A DNA stretch of 64,000 nt, from the NCBI GenBank assembly GCA_965215765.1, contig OZ244118.1:248001-312000 (forward strand), read 5' to 3'. This DNA is from G965212025 sp965215765 (GTDB lineage: Bacteria; Pseudomonadota; Gammaproteobacteria; Poriferisulfidales; Oxydemutatoraceae). Within the stretch, counting starts at the first letter, position 1, and each line of letters starts with the position of its first letter. Of the stretch, positions 8,427 through 17,458 are shown in pieces. The position numbers were made by a program, and so were the translations under genes. The notes beneath the pieces are model-generated. The model saw only the letters and a program-made list of their open reading frames with translations, had not been told where the DNA came from and did no database searches.

Positions 8427-9044
8427 GCGTGTTGCCTGCGTTTCTTGTTTTCCACATACGGGTCTGCGGTCAGCGATTTTAGAGAAAGCTCTCTGATGTA
8501 TGCAGTCATCCTCTCTTTTGCCAAAATCAGCCTCTCCCGTCTGTCGCCGGGTTTTTCGCCTCGCAACAATCAACGTGTGACTTCCATGCTTGCCATTCGC
8601 CTGCCATGCGAGTGGTCATAAAAGCAGGTGTTTTGGTCATTCTGTAATCACAGCGGTTTCCTTGGACTGCGCGCAGTCCAAGCCAGAATTATGCACCAGC
8701 TTGTGAAGTTTTTTGCCGAACTTCCCTCCCAGTCAAGGCATGGGTATCGTCCATGCACAAAGAGCGGATTGTCAACAACTCGGAACCTTTAGCCAGTAGG
8801 GGTTTATTCTTGGGAAATGGCGTTTTCCCAGAAGATAATTACCACGTTTTGTGCATACCGGAGACGGGAACTGCTTTTAACCTGGTCGGCACATAATGGC
8901 TACAGGCGGGACAAGCAATGGTACAATTGAGCTACGAACCGGTCTCCGGAACATTGTGTTTCGGGGGTGGTACTGCGCTTGGGTTCCAGTGCGTAATCGT
9001 TATTTGACGACCATAAAGCATCTGGTCTGAATGAGGGGTAAAAG
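8427..9044. other. Intergenic region between divergent dapF and rpoZ
   Basis: About 620 bp with no supported gene. It holds a perfect 20-nt palindrome (8662-8681) and a 7-bp hairpin (TGGGAAA/TTTCCCA, 8811-8830) with no T-run. gmk, frequently found before rpoZ, is not here. A weak promoter-like TTGACG lies just upstream of rpoZ (about 9004-9009) without a good -10. The rest shows nothing I can name. Confidence 0.5.
8662..8681. promoter_or_regulatory. Perfect 20-nt palindrome, possible operator
   Basis: TTGGACTGCGCGCAGTCCAA is fully self-complementary. It lies in the shared upstream region of dapF and rpoZ, about 240 bp from the dapF start and 365 bp from rpoZ. There is no following T-run, so a terminator is unlikely; a dimeric regulator site or a cruciform is possible. 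No regulator is identified. Confidence 0.45.
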
Positions 9045-9455
9045 TTGGCAAGAGTAACCGTAGAAGATTGTTTGGGGCTGGTTGGTAACCAGTTCAAACT
9101 CGTGTTGATCGCAAGTCACCGGGCAAGAATGCTTTTGAATAGCGCGAAGCCCTTGGTCAAAGCTGAAGGAGAGAAACCTGGTGTCATTGCTTTACGTGAA
9201 ATTTCAGCCGGGCTGGTTGATGAAAGCATTCTCAAGCAGCCACTGGGTCGGTCAAGCAGAGACAGTGAGTACCCAAGCTTCCTGACAGATCCTGAGCCAG
9301 AAAATAACCCCTTCCCGGATAGCGCAGCTTCCACATCGACCGAGCCTAATCCTTCAGGCGACGTGGAGCAGGCGGATTCAGGTGATTTGGTGACCTTCGC
9401 CGCGAGTGAAGCCGCGAGCACCAGTCCGACACCAGCCGAAAGCCAGGAGAACTGA
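9045..9455 (+). CDS. rpoZ: RNA polymerase omega subunit
   Basis: 136 aa. Starts at TTG 9045 with GAGGGG 6 nt upstream. The N-terminal ~60 residues are typical omega: MARVTVEDCL, then LVLIASHRARMLL and PGVIALREISAGLVD. It binds the beta-prime subunit and stabilises RNA polymerase, and can pass the ppGpp signal. The usual omega is 70-95 aa; this one has a ~65-residue tail rich in Ser, Pro, Asp, Glu and Thr, probably disordered. It sits 47 bp upstream of spoT, the standard rpoZ-spoT operon. Confidence 0.92.
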   Translation: MARVTVEDCLGLVGNQFKLVLIASHRARMLLNSAKPLVKAEGEKPGVIALREISAGLVDESILKQPLGRSSRDSEYPSFLTDPEPENNPFPDSAASTSTEPNPSGDVEQADSGDLVTFAASEAASTSPTPAESQEN

Positions 9456-9502
9456 CCCCGACCCCTGATCCTCTTAATGGCAGGAGAAGGGGCAGCAATA
9501 CT

Positions 9503-11656
9503 TTGTTGGGGGTACCCTCAGAAACGACAGAGCTTGTAGCGGGTGTCTGCGATGAGCTATATCAGGTTCTTGCCGAAAGGTGTGGTGAGAGCGAGCTGGC
9601 CACGATCAAAAAAGCGTGTGCCTTTAGCACTGTTGCACACGAAGGACAGATGCGCCTGTCAGGGGAGCCGTTTATAACGCATCCTTTGCAAGTTGCCATG
9701 ACGATGGCACAGCTGGGCATGGATTGCGACAGCATAGTGGCAGGCATATTGCATGACACGGTTGAAGACACCGTGGTCACCATTGAGCAGGTCAGAGAAA
9801 ATTTTGGCGACACCATAGCCAAAATAGTTGCCGGAGTCAGCAAAATAGAAGGCCTGCAGTTTGCAGATCGCCAAGTAAAACAGGCAAAAAACTTCCAGAA
9901 AATGATACTGGCGATGGCCGAGGACGTTCGGGTCATCCTCGTGAAGCTTGCTGACCGTTTGCATAATATGCGAACCCTCTGTCACATTCCCCTGTCCAGA
10001 CGCCGGTTCATTGCCAGAGAGACGCTGGAAATTTATGCCCCGATTGCCCGGCGGCTAGGTATGAACAAAATGGCCAGAGAGCTGGAGAAACTGGGGTTTT
10101 CGTCTCTCTATCCATTTCGCCACAAAGTCATCAAAAAAGAGCTTGCCACGCTATTCGAAAGGCGCAAGTTATTGCTTTCCAACGCGCAACAACTGCTGAA
10201 GACATCGCTGGATAAAGCTGGCATCAGGCACAAAACTTATATGCGATACAAACGTTCTTACAGCATGTATTGCAAAATGCGCCGCAAAGGTTGTACTTTT
10301 TCCGAGGTATTGGATGTTTTTGCTTTACGGGTAGTCGTTGGTACGGTGGATGAATGCTTCAGCACACTGGGGTTGGTTCACGGGCTGTATCGACCGTTGC
10401 CCGGTCGGTTCAAGGACTATATTTCTCTTCCCAAAGAAAACGGCTACCAATCGTTGCATACGGTTCTGATGCTGCCAGGAATCCACTCTATGGAGGTGCA
10501 GATCCGCACTGAGGCGATGGATCGGGTTGCCGAGGAAGGTATTGCCGCTCATTCCACTTACAAGCTTGGCGAGCAAGAACCGTTGCCGTCAGGCTATCTG
10601 AAAGTGCGCACTTGGGCGAGGGGGCAGATGGAGACGAAGCAGCACGTCACCAAAGACTCCCTGCATTTCTTTGAAGATGCCAAGCTGGACTTTTACGTAG
10701 ACGAGGTTCATGTTTTTACCCCGCAGGGAAGGATTATGGTCTTGCCACATGGTGCGCGGGTCATTGATTTTGCTTTCGCCGTACACACGGATGTGGGTCT
10801 GAGTTGCCAAGAGGCGCTGGTGGATCAGCAACAGGTTCCACTTGGCGAAGTGTTGCGTAATGGCCAAACCGTTGAAATCAAGACGGCGCCACAAGCGCAC
10901 CCGGAGCCGGAATGGCTGGGCTTTGCCAGGACTTCCAAAGCTCGCCACGCAATCCGCGGCTATCTCAAAAACATGCGTGACGAGCAATCGGTGTTTCTTG
11001 GAAAGCGCTTGTTGAGCAGAGCCTTGGCACAACACGGCACCAGCATGGAGGCCATTTCTTCGCCAAGACGAGACGCAGCGTTGCGCGAGTCAGGTTTTGG
11101 CGAAATGACTGAGCTTCTTCGCGAAGTGGGTCTCGGCAGGCAGCTGCCCGCCCTGGTTGCCATGCGCCTTATTGGCACGCAAATGCCTACCCCGGGAGAT
11201 TCCGGCTCTGAGATATCATTGTCTATTGCCGGAACGGAAGGAGTTGTGGTGAATTACGCGCGGTGCTGTTATCCCATCCCCGGGGATCAGATATGCGGGA
11301 AGCTGAGTGCTGACAAGGGGCTGGTTGTACATCGGATCGGGTGTCGGAATCTCGGGCAGAAGCAGCAAAAAAACATGTCTTTCATCCCCTTGGATTGGCT
11401 GCTCCATCAAGATTTGGAGCACGAATTTCAAGTCGTGGTTAAAGTAGGAGTCATGCACAAGCGAGGAATGCTCGCCGTCATTGCGGGTCGGATTTCGGAA
11501 GCCAAGTCCAATATAGAAAATATTGCTCTGGAAGAAAAGCCGGGTTCTGTGGCGGTTCTGACCTTTACTTTAAGCGTGAAGAACAAGAAACATCTGGAGA
11601 ATATTTTGAGTCGCATCCGTTCCGCAGACAAGGGTCTTCGCGCCTCACGCGCTTGA
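9503..11656 (+). CDS. spoT: Bifunctional (p)ppGpp synthetase/hydrolase SpoT
   Basis: 717 aa. Domains in order: HD hydrolase (about 30-190) with His46, His60, HD84-85 and D151..N155 in KLADRLHNMRT, all metal-site residues visible; synthetase domain (about 230-360) with RYKRSYSMYCKM, the RFKDYI and PKENGYQSLHT motifs; TGS (about 390-455, VHVFTPQGRIMVLP); a helical/zinc-finger-like region with YARCCYPIPGD and HRIGCRN; and a C-terminal ACT domain (about 640-717). The intact hydrolase and the rpoZ neighbour support SpoT over RelA. The start is TTG at 9503 or 9506 behind GAAGGGG. Levels of ppGpp set here control the stringent response. Confidence 0.93.
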   Translation: MLGVPSETTELVAGVCDELYQVLAERCGESELATIKKACAFSTVAHEGQMRLSGEPFITHPLQVAMTMAQLGMDCDSIVAGILHDTVEDTVVTIEQVRENFGDTIAKIVAGVSKIEGLQFADRQVKQAKNFQKMILAMAEDVRVILVKLADRLHNMRTLCHIPLSRRRFIARETLEIYAPIARRLGMNKMARELEKLGFSSLYPFRHKVIKKELATLFERRKLLLSNAQQLLKTSLDKAGIRHKTYMRYKRSYSMYCKMRRKGCTFSEVLDVFALRVVVGTVDECFSTLGLVHGLYRPLPGRFKDYISLPKENGYQSLHTVLMLPGIHSMEVQIRTEAMDRVAEEGIAAHSTYKLGEQEPLPSGYLKVRTWARGQMETKQHVTKDSLHFFEDAKLDFYVDEVHVFTPQGRIMVLPHGARVIDFAFAVHTDVGLSCQEALVDQQQVPLGEVLRNGQTVEIKTAPQAHPEPEWLGFARTSKARHAIRGYLKNMRDEQSVFLGKRLLSRALAQHGTSMEAISSPRRDAALRESGFGEMTELLREVGLGRQLPALVAMRLIGTQMPTPGDSGSEISLSIAGTEGVVVNYARCCYPIPGDQICGKLSADKGLVVHRIGCRNLGQKQQKNMSFIPLDWLLHQDLEHEFQVVVKVGVMHKRGMLAVIAGRISEAKSNIENIALEEKPGSVAVLTFTLSVKNKKHLENILSRIRSADKGLRASRA

Positions 11657-12004
11657 TGATATTGACGGCTTGTCCTTTTCACGCTTGAAGCAAGAAACTG
11701 TCACACACAGCAAGGGTTGCCAGAGACATCAGTTTTCGTTGGCTTGTCCATTTGTCTGCCTGGCTTTCATTGCTCGCTGGAAGGGTCTGATCGGACTCTC
11801 GTGAACTGCTCCAAACAAACGAGACATGGACATCACTCTTTGAAGCCTTGGAGCACCCGAGTGCTTGGATGGATGGCCGGATAAGGCTTATAGTAGCGAA
11901 GCTCTGGCTGTTCATTGGCAGAGTGGTCGTGTCGTCAGGCGTTTCGTTTTGCGCCATGATCTTCCCGACAAAAGTCCGTTCCCCGTTTTGAGAGGTAGCT
12001 GTTT
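11657..12004. other. Intergenic region spoT-ridA
   Basis: 348 bp. A 92-codon minus-strand ORF (11679-11957) exists but shows no family features, no clear ribosome-binding site and a low-complexity composition, so I do not call it. The ridA ribosome-binding site GAGGTAG lies at the right end. Confidence 0.5.
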
Positions 12005-12412
12005 ATGATTCCAATTCACACCGATGAAGCGCCACAAGCGATAGGCGCTTATTCACAGGCGATACGCGCTGGCAACAGCGTGTATATTTCAGGGCAAATC
12101 CCGCTACATCCGCGTGATATGAAAATCGTTGAGGGAGGTTTTGAGAGCCAGGCGCATCAGGTTTTTCGCAATATGCAGGCGGTTGCCCGTGCGGCGCACG
12201 GTGACCTTGATCAGATAGTAAAAATTACGGTTTATTTGATCGATCTTGAGAATTTCGTTGTGCTGAACGCAGTCATGTCAGAATATTTCAGGCCGCCTTT
12301 CCCCGCACGCGCGGCGGTTGAGGTCAGCGCTCTTCCCAAACAGGCTTTGCTTGAAGCGGATGCCATTCTTTGGCTGCCCTCTGGTTCCGATTCACATGGG
12401 GAAAAGCCATAG
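12005..12412 (+). CDS. ridA: RidA-family imine/enamine deaminase
   Basis: 135 aa, usual length. Hydrolyses reactive 2-aminoacrylate-type enamines and imines released by PLP enzymes. Family motifs are visible: APQAIGAYSQAI near the N-terminus, VYISGQIPL, the signature block PARAAVEVSALPK with the substrate-binding Arg (about residue 104), and the C-terminal EADAI. The start ATG 12005 is preceded by GAGGTAG. Position after spoT is common in gammaproteobacteria. The last ~10 residues (SDSHGEKP) are extra. Confidence 0.93.
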   Translation: MIPIHTDEAPQAIGAYSQAIRAGNSVYISGQIPLHPRDMKIVEGGFESQAHQVFRNMQAVARAAHGDLDQIVKITVYLIDLENFVVLNAVMSEYFRPPFPARAAVEVSALPKQALLEADAILWLPSGSDSHGEKP

Positions 12413-12433
12413 TCGTCCGGGAATTAGTGGCGT

Positions 12434-13123
12434 TCAGAGCAGATCCCGTTCGGCAAAGGAAGTGACTTTTTCGCCGACTACAAAATGATCCAGCACTCGC
12501 ACGTCAATCATTGCCAGCGCACGCTTCATCTCCTGGGTGATTTCTTCGTCGGCACGGCTGGGCTCATGTGAGCCTGAAGGATGATTATGAGCCATGATAA
12601 TAGCCGCTGCGTTGTAGTGTAATGCGCGCTTGACGACTTCCCGAATATGGACGGTTGAGCCGTCAATGGTGCCGCGAAACATTTCTTCAAACTTGATGAC
12701 GCGTTGTTGCGAATCCAGGAACAGGCAGGCAAAAACCTCGTGTTCATAAGCCTGCATTTTCAGGCTAAGGTATTCGCGTGCCTTGCGTGGATTGCTCATG
12801 ACGTCTTTTTTTTGTATTTTTTCCAGCAGGATGCGGCAGGCGAGCTCCTTGGCCGCGCGTAGCAAAACGTATTTGTTTTTGCCGATTCCTTTGACAGTAC
12901 ACAGCAATTTTTGGTCGGCCTGCATCACTGCGCGCAAACTGCCGAACTGTACCAGCAGTGTCCGTCCTATATCCACCGCATTGGCTTCTTTTGTTCCTGA
13001 ACCGATGAAGATGGCCAGCAGCTCCGCGTTGGACAGCACTTCGGCACCCCGAAGCAGAAGCTTCTCGCGTGGCCGTTCGTTGGCGTCCCAATCTTTGATG
13101 TTTTGAACCATATTCCGAGGCAA
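12434..13123 (-). CDS. radC: RadC/JAMM-family protein
   Basis: 229 aa. The N-terminal UPF0758 helix-hairpin-helix region (PREKLLLRGAEVLSNAELLAIFIGSG; KGIGKNK) is followed by a JAMM metalloprotease-like domain with HNHPSGSHEPSRAD (zinc-ligand His pair and Asp). The family was once linked to DNA repair; its true role is unsettled. Starts at TTG 13123 (GGAG 5 nt upstream) or ATG 13111. It is divergent from coaBC, as in Pseudomonas and relatives. Confidence 0.92.
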   Translation of the reverse strand: MPRNMVQNIKDWDANERPREKLLLRGAEVLSNAELLAIFIGSGTKEANAVDIGRTLLVQFGSLRAVMQADQKLLCTVKGIGKNKYVLLRAAKELACRILLEKIQKKDVMSNPRKAREYLSLKMQAYEHEVFACLFLDSQQRVIKFEEMFRGTIDGSTVHIREVVKRALHYNAAAIIMAHNHPSGSHEPSRADEEITQEMKRALAMIDVRVLDHFVVGEKVTSFAERDLL

Positions 13124-13245
13124 TCCTGCTCCCGTCTCAACATCCGGGTGATTCCCCGAGGGATAATAGGTGGCTTCTGTTGGCTCTATGCCCTTGCGAT
13201 TACACTTCAGCCCTGTATGGGCTCAGATAAACGCCGGCAAACGCG

Positions 13246-14499
13246 GTGATGCTTCAAAACAGGAAAATTTTGCTGGGCGTGTGCGGCGGAATTGCGGCTT
13301 ACAAAAGTATAGGGCTGGTGCGAGAGCTGCAGCGGCTCGGCGCAGACGTCCGTGTCATCATGACCGAGTCGGCTCGGGAGTTTCTCGGAGCCCTCAGTTT
13401 CCGAGTCTTGACAGGACACCCGGTTGAAACGGAGATCTTTCCCGAAGAGGGTACGCAAATGCGCCATATTGAATTGGCGAGATGGGCCGATTTGTTGCTG
13501 ATCTCCCCCGCTTCTTCGAACACAATCGCGAAAATGGCGTGTGGTATAGCAGACAATCTGTTGCTTTCCACTTGCCTGGCGGGAGACATGCCGATAGCCG
13601 TTTCGCCGGCAATGAACGCCAAGATGTTCGCGCACCCAACGATGCGCGACAATTTGCGCAGGCTGGTTCGTCATGGGGTGCAGGTGTGGGGGCCGGAAAG
13701 CGGAGAACAGGCTTGTGGAGAAGTAGGACAAGGCAGGTTGCTGGAAACGGGTGCTTTGCTGGAGCGGGTCTGCAGTGTTTTCCCCCCTCCCCCCGACGCG
13801 CTCAAGGTCGTTGTCAGTGCTGGCCCCACTTTTGAAAAAATGGACGAAGTCCGTGGGCTCTTCAATTTGAGTTCGGGAAAAATGGGTTATGCGATTGCGC
13901 AGGGAGCCAGAGAGATTAATGCGCAGGTAACGCTGATTAGCGGGCCGGTGGCGTTACCGACGCCCCTGGGTGTGCATAGAGTGAACGTGCTAAGCGCTGA
14001 TGAAATGTGCTCGACGGTGCTGGAGCACACGAAAATGGCTGATATTTTTGTGGCCTGTGCAGCAGTTGGTGACTATCGTCCGGAAACCCGCTTCCCGGGG
14101 AAAATGAAAAGTGACGAGACACAGCTTCTGCTGAAATTATTAAAAACACGGGATATTCTGAGCGAGGTTGCCGCGCGAAAACCATGCCCTTTCTTGGTGG
14201 GTTTTGCAGCAGAAGTGGAAAATATGGAAGAAAATGCCCGCACCAAATTACGGAACAAGCGTCTGGATATGATCGTGGGAAACCTGTTGTCTGACGGGGT
14301 CGGGACTGACGTCAATCAGCTGGAAGTTTATTGGCAAGGAGGCGGGAAAAAAGCATTCGGCTCGACTGAGAAACCCGAACTTGGACGACAACTGGTGCGC
14401 TTCATTTTTGATTTCAGGAAAGAACAACTCAGCGTAGCGAGTCGTCAAGGCGGACGAGATGCTCGCACTCCGGGGGCTATGAGTGATGGGCATGAATGA
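13246..14499 (+). CDS. coaBC: Bifunctional phosphopantothenoylcysteine decarboxylase/phosphopantothenate-cysteine ligase
   Basis: 417 aa. Carries out two CoA-synthesis steps. The CoaC part (1-~180) has the flavoprotein motifs GVCGGIAAYKS, catalytic His in MRHIELARWAD, and SPAMNAKMF with the Asn of PxMNxxM. The CoaB part (from about 190) has VVSAGPTFEKMDEVR, NLSSGKMGYA, the lysine-bearing GKMKSDE and GFAAE. Start is GTG 13246 or ATG 13249. Its last ~23 codons (from about 14429) are included in the tandem repeat that separates it from algC, and copy 1 supplies its stop. The dut gene that normally follows is absent. Confidence 0.94.
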   Translation: MMLQNRKILLGVCGGIAAYKSIGLVRELQRLGADVRVIMTESAREFLGALSFRVLTGHPVETEIFPEEGTQMRHIELARWADLLLISPASSNTIAKMACGIADNLLLSTCLAGDMPIAVSPAMNAKMFAHPTMRDNLRRLVRHGVQVWGPESGEQACGEVGQGRLLETGALLERVCSVFPPPPDALKVVVSAGPTFEKMDEVRGLFNLSSGKMGYAIAQGAREINAQVTLISGPVALPTPLGVHRVNVLSADEMCSTVLEHTKMADIFVACAAVGDYRPETRFPGKMKSDETQLLLKLLKTRDILSEVAARKPCPFLVGFAAEVENMEENARTKLRNKRLDMIVGNLLSDGVGTDVNQLEVYWQGGGKKAFGSTEKPELGRQLVRFIFDFRKEQLSVASRQGGRDARTPGAMSDGHE

Positions 14500-14671
14500 G
14501 GCCACACGTGCCTCTGCTGTATTGGATCCCGGTGCCTTTAAGGCTTATGACATACGAGGCATTTACCGGCAACACCTGAACGAGGAAGGCTTCTGTCTGA
14601 TTGGCAGTGCCTTTCAGAGCAGCGAGCCGCCAAGGCGGACGAGATGCTCGCACTCCGGGGGCTATGAGTGA
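14492..14671 (+). pseudogene. Truncated algC 5' copy 1
   Basis: Starts MNEATRASAVLDPG and follows AlgC for about 42 residues to LIGSAF, then runs into coaBC 3' sequence out of its native frame and stops. It retains the upstream signals of algC, so a ~60-residue peptide could be translated. No function expected. Confidence 0.85.
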
Positions 14672-14676
14672 TAGGC

Positions 14677-14856
14677 ATGAATGAGGCCACATGTGCCTCT
14701 GCTGTATTGGATCCCGGTGCCTTTAAGGCTTATGACATACGAGGCATTTACCGGCAACACCTGAACGAGGAAGGCTTCTGTCTGATTGGCAGTGCCTTTC
14801 AGTGCAGCGAGTCGTCAAGGCGGACGAGGCACTCGCACTCCGGGGGCTATGAGTGA
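14677..14856 (+). pseudogene. Truncated algC 5' copy 2
   Basis: Second repeat of the algC start (MNEATCASAVLDPG), identical design to copy 1 and ending in the coaBC-derived tail HSGGYE. Confidence 0.85.
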
Positions 14857-14861
14857 TGGGC

Positions 14862-15041
14862 ATGAATGAGGCCACATGTGCCTCTGCTGTATTGGATCCC
14901 GGTGCCTTTAAGGCTTATGACATACGAGGCATTTACCGGCAACACCTGAACGAGGAAGGCTTCTGTCTGATTGGCAGTGCCTTTCAGCGCAGCGAGTCGT
15001 CAAGGCGGACGAGGCACTCGCACTCCGGGGGCTATGAGTGA
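14862..15041 (+). pseudogene. Truncated algC 5' copy 3
   Basis: Third repeat of the algC start (MNEATCASAVLDPG). It stops at the edge of the unit that carries the complete algC. Confidence 0.85.
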
Positions 15042-15046
15042 TGGGC

Positions 15047-16444
15047 ATGAATGAGGCCACACTTGCCTCTGCCGTATTGGATCCTGGTGCCTTTAAGGCT
15101 TATGACATACGAGGCATTTACCGGCAACACCTGAACGAGGAAGGCTTCTGTCTGATTGGCAGTGCCTTGGCGAGCTTGTATCCGGAAACGAGGCGGTTCG
15201 CGGTGGGTTACGACGGCAGGCACTCCAGCCCTGCTTTGGCAAAAGCACTTTGCGAAGGGCTTTCGTTTGCGGGAGTTGAAGTCGTGCAGGTCGGTCAGGT
15301 GCCAACGCCATGCCTGTATTTTGCGGCTCATCAGCTTTGCGAGGGATCAGGTCTCATGGTGACCGGCAGCCACAATCCCAAAGAGTACAACGGATTGAAA
15401 ATGACGGTCGCCGGTGAAAGCCTGGCTGGCCCTTCGATAAAGAGACTGCGTGAAGCCTGTCTGCTTGAGCACAAGAAAGCTGCTGAAGCTGGTGCGCAAG
15501 AGTCGGTGCAGATTGGCGAGGCATACTTTGAGGCATGCTTGTCAGGAGCAAAGTCAGGGCGCAAGTTCCGCATCGCCATCGACGCCGGAAATGGCGTTGC
15601 CGGACCGACTGCTGTGGCACTTTTTCGTCGCCTTGGTTGCCGGGTCGTGCCATTGTTTTGCGAAATAGACGGAGATTTCCCAAACCATCATCCCGATCCT
15701 GGTGACGTGGGAACTTTGCAGGCGTTGCAGGAATGCGTACGAGAACAGCAGCTGGACTTTGGTTTGGCTTTTGATGGGGACGGAGACCGCTTGGGTCTGG
15801 TGGATGAGCGCGGTGAGATCGTTCGTCCCGACCATCTGGCAATGGTTTTTGCCGCAAGCGTACTGGAGAGACACCCGGGAGCCACCATTGTTTACGAGGT
15901 GAAGATGTCGCGGCACTTACGGGCACTGGTTCACAAGCTCGGTGGCAATCCGCACTTGTGCCGCACCGGGCATTCCTTCGTGAAAGCAGCTTTGCAGGAA
16001 ACCCGGGCGTTGTTTGGCTGCGAAATGAGCGGTCACTTTTTTTTCAATGACGACTGGTTCGGTTTTGATGACGCGCTTTACACGGGTGTGCGTTTTCAGC
16101 AAATTCTGTCCTGTGACGAACGCCCTTGCAGCGAGCTTTTTACGGCTTTGCCGCAGAGTTTTGTCACGCCGGAGATTCACATCCATTTTGAGGAGGAAGG
16201 AGAGCAGCACCGCTTTGTTTCCCGGGTGATTGCGGAAAACGATTTTAAGGACGCGCAGCTTTGCACCGTGGATGGATTGCGCGTTGAGTTCGATGAAGGT
16301 TGGGGTTTGGTCAGGGGATCAAACACAACCCCGAGCCTGGTGTTGCGGTTTGAAGCAGATTCAGAGGCGGCACTGGCGCAAGTACAGTCTCGTTTTCGTG
16401 AGGCACTGCATAAAGTCTCCGCTACTTTATGCGTGCCCTTTTAA
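15047..16444 (+). CDS. algC: Phosphomannomutase/phosphoglucomutase
   Basis: About 465 aa. Interconverts hexose 1- and 6-phosphates (mannose, glucose) for LPS and exopolysaccharide precursors. Alpha-D-phosphohexomutase signatures: FKAYDIRG at the N-terminus, active-site serine loop VTGSHNPKEYNG (about residue 107), metal loop FDGDGDRLG (about 243), sugar loop GCEMSGHFFF (about 325) and phosphate loop RGSNTTPSL (about 423). I choose ATG 15047 because family members start just before LDPGAFKAYDIRG; GTG 15038 and ATG 15041 are alternatives. Followed 21 bp later by argB, as in Pseudomonas. It is downstream of three aborted copies of its own start. Confidence 0.94.
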   Translation: MNEATLASAVLDPGAFKAYDIRGIYRQHLNEEGFCLIGSALASLYPETRRFAVGYDGRHSSPALAKALCEGLSFAGVEVVQVGQVPTPCLYFAAHQLCEGSGLMVTGSHNPKEYNGLKMTVAGESLAGPSIKRLREACLLEHKKAAEAGAQESVQIGEAYFEACLSGAKSGRKFRIAIDAGNGVAGPTAVALFRRLGCRVVPLFCEIDGDFPNHHPDPGDVGTLQALQECVREQQLDFGLAFDGDGDRLGLVDERGEIVRPDHLAMVFAASVLERHPGATIVYEVKMSRHLRALVHKLGGNPHLCRTGHSFVKAALQETRALFGCEMSGHFFFNDDWFGFDDALYTGVRFQQILSCDERPCSELFTALPQSFVTPEIHIHFEEEGEQHRFVSRVIAENDFKDAQLCTVDGLRVEFDEGWGLVRGSNTTPSLVLRFEADSEAALAQVQSRFREALHKVSATLCVPF

Positions 16445-16465
16445 GCTCAGTGAAGGACAGGAATT

Positions 16466-17338
16466 TTGATTGACGCAAGAAGCAGGGTAAAGATACTTTC
16501 CGAGTCTCTCCAGTACATCCAAAGATTTTATGGAAAGGTAATTGTCGTGAAGTACGGAGGGAGTGCGCTGACGGAAAAAAAGCTGCGGCATAGCTTTATG
16601 CGTGACGTGGTGTTGCTTAAGCGTGCAGGAATAAACCTGGTTGTTGTGCATGGCGGGGGACCCATGATTTCCCAGGCGTTCGTTGAGCATGGGATCAAGA
16701 GCCGGTTTGTGGGCGGGATACGCGTCACCGACGGAAAAGGAATGGAACTCGTGGAGCGGGTGCTCTGTCAAGTGAACCGGGAGATTAGTGAGCTGGTTGC
16801 TGCCAACGGAGCTGTGCCGGTGGGTATGTGCGGGCAACTGGGGAAAGTGATCTGCGCGAAACGTGTGCCCCTCGGTGGTGCGAGCGATCCTTCGTCTCTG
16901 GATGAAGATATGCGCAACGGTGAAGTTGTGGGTATCGACCCGAAGTTTTTCAGTTTGTTGACCCAAAAGGATGTTGTCCCCGTGGTCTGTCCAATCGGGG
17001 TGACAGACGGTGGTGTGAGCCTGAATATCAATGCGGATCACTCGGCTTTGGCCATTGCCATTCATTTGCATGCGGAAAAGCTGATCATGATGACCAATGT
17101 GCCGGGGCTTTTGGCGGAAAATGGTGATCTGCTTTCTACCGTGAGTTATCAGGAAGCGGAAGATCTGGTGGAAAAAGGTGCGGTACACAGTGGCATGCTG
17201 CCCAAACTGCAATGCGCCATTGATGCAGTTCACGCTGGTGTGAAAGCCGCGCACATTACCGATGGCCGCGAAGAGCACTCCTTATTGCTGGAATTGATGA
17301 CAGATGCAGGAATGGGGACTTTGATTGAGGGGAACTAA
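16466..17338 (+). CDS. argB: Acetylglutamate kinase
   Basis: 290 aa, normal length. Phosphorylates N-acetylglutamate in arginine synthesis. Visible motifs: VVKYGGSAL (ATP-binding Lys/Gly loop), VVHGGGPMISQAF (substrate Gly loop), GGIRVTD, NINADHSALAIA, and the C-terminal TDGREEHSLLLEL. Starts at TTG 16466 with AAGGACAGG upstream. It directly follows algC. Confidence 0.95.
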   Translation: MIDARSRVKILSESLQYIQRFYGKVIVVKYGGSALTEKKLRHSFMRDVVLLKRAGINLVVVHGGGPMISQAFVEHGIKSRFVGGIRVTDGKGMELVERVLCQVNREISELVAANGAVPVGMCGQLGKVICAKRVPLGGASDPSSLDEDMRNGEVVGIDPKFFSLLTQKDVVPVVCPIGVTDGGVSLNINADHSALAIAIHLHAEKLIMMTNVPGLLAENGDLLSTVSYQEAEDLVEKGAVHSGMLPKLQCAIDAVHAGVKAAHITDGREEHSLLLELMTDAGMGTLIEGN

Positions 17339-17452
17339 GCCATGCCTGCTCGCCCTGTTTTCCAAGCCCCATATTGGTGTTTCCAGTGTTGCGTGGTCGC
17401 TTGTCCGCGTGTCTGGTGCAAGCATAAGGGGTCACCGGAGCAGCCGTTGTTG

Positions 17453-17458
17453 TATAAT
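17453..17458 (+). promoter_or_regulatory. -10 candidate upstream of the 661-aa gene
   Basis: A perfect TATAAT at 17453-17458 with no good -35 at 16-18 nt spacing. It would place a start site near 17465 and leave a ~105-nt leader before the ATG at 17571. Confidence 0.35.

Larger units (their letters stand above)
14429..15172 (+). repeat. Four 185-bp tandem units at the coaBC-algC junction
   Basis: Units begin at 14429, 14614, 14799 and 14984. Each contains the last ~23 codons of coaBC followed by the first ~42 codons of algC. The first unit carries the true coaBC end, the fourth the true algC start. The joint is GTGCCTT|TCAGnGCAGCGAG, from algC GTGCCTTGGCGAG and coaBC ACTCAGCGTAGCGAG, so the original event used only one or two shared bases. 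Units differ by only a few substitutions, indicating recent amplification. Confidence 0.97.

Noticed and set aside
8811..8830. Hairpin as a rho-independent terminator
   Set aside because: Seven-base stem but no following T-run, and it lies between divergent genes where no terminator is needed.
11679..11957. 92-codon minus-strand ORF between spoT and ridA
   Set aside because: No family resemblance, ribosome-binding site or conserved context; likely chance.
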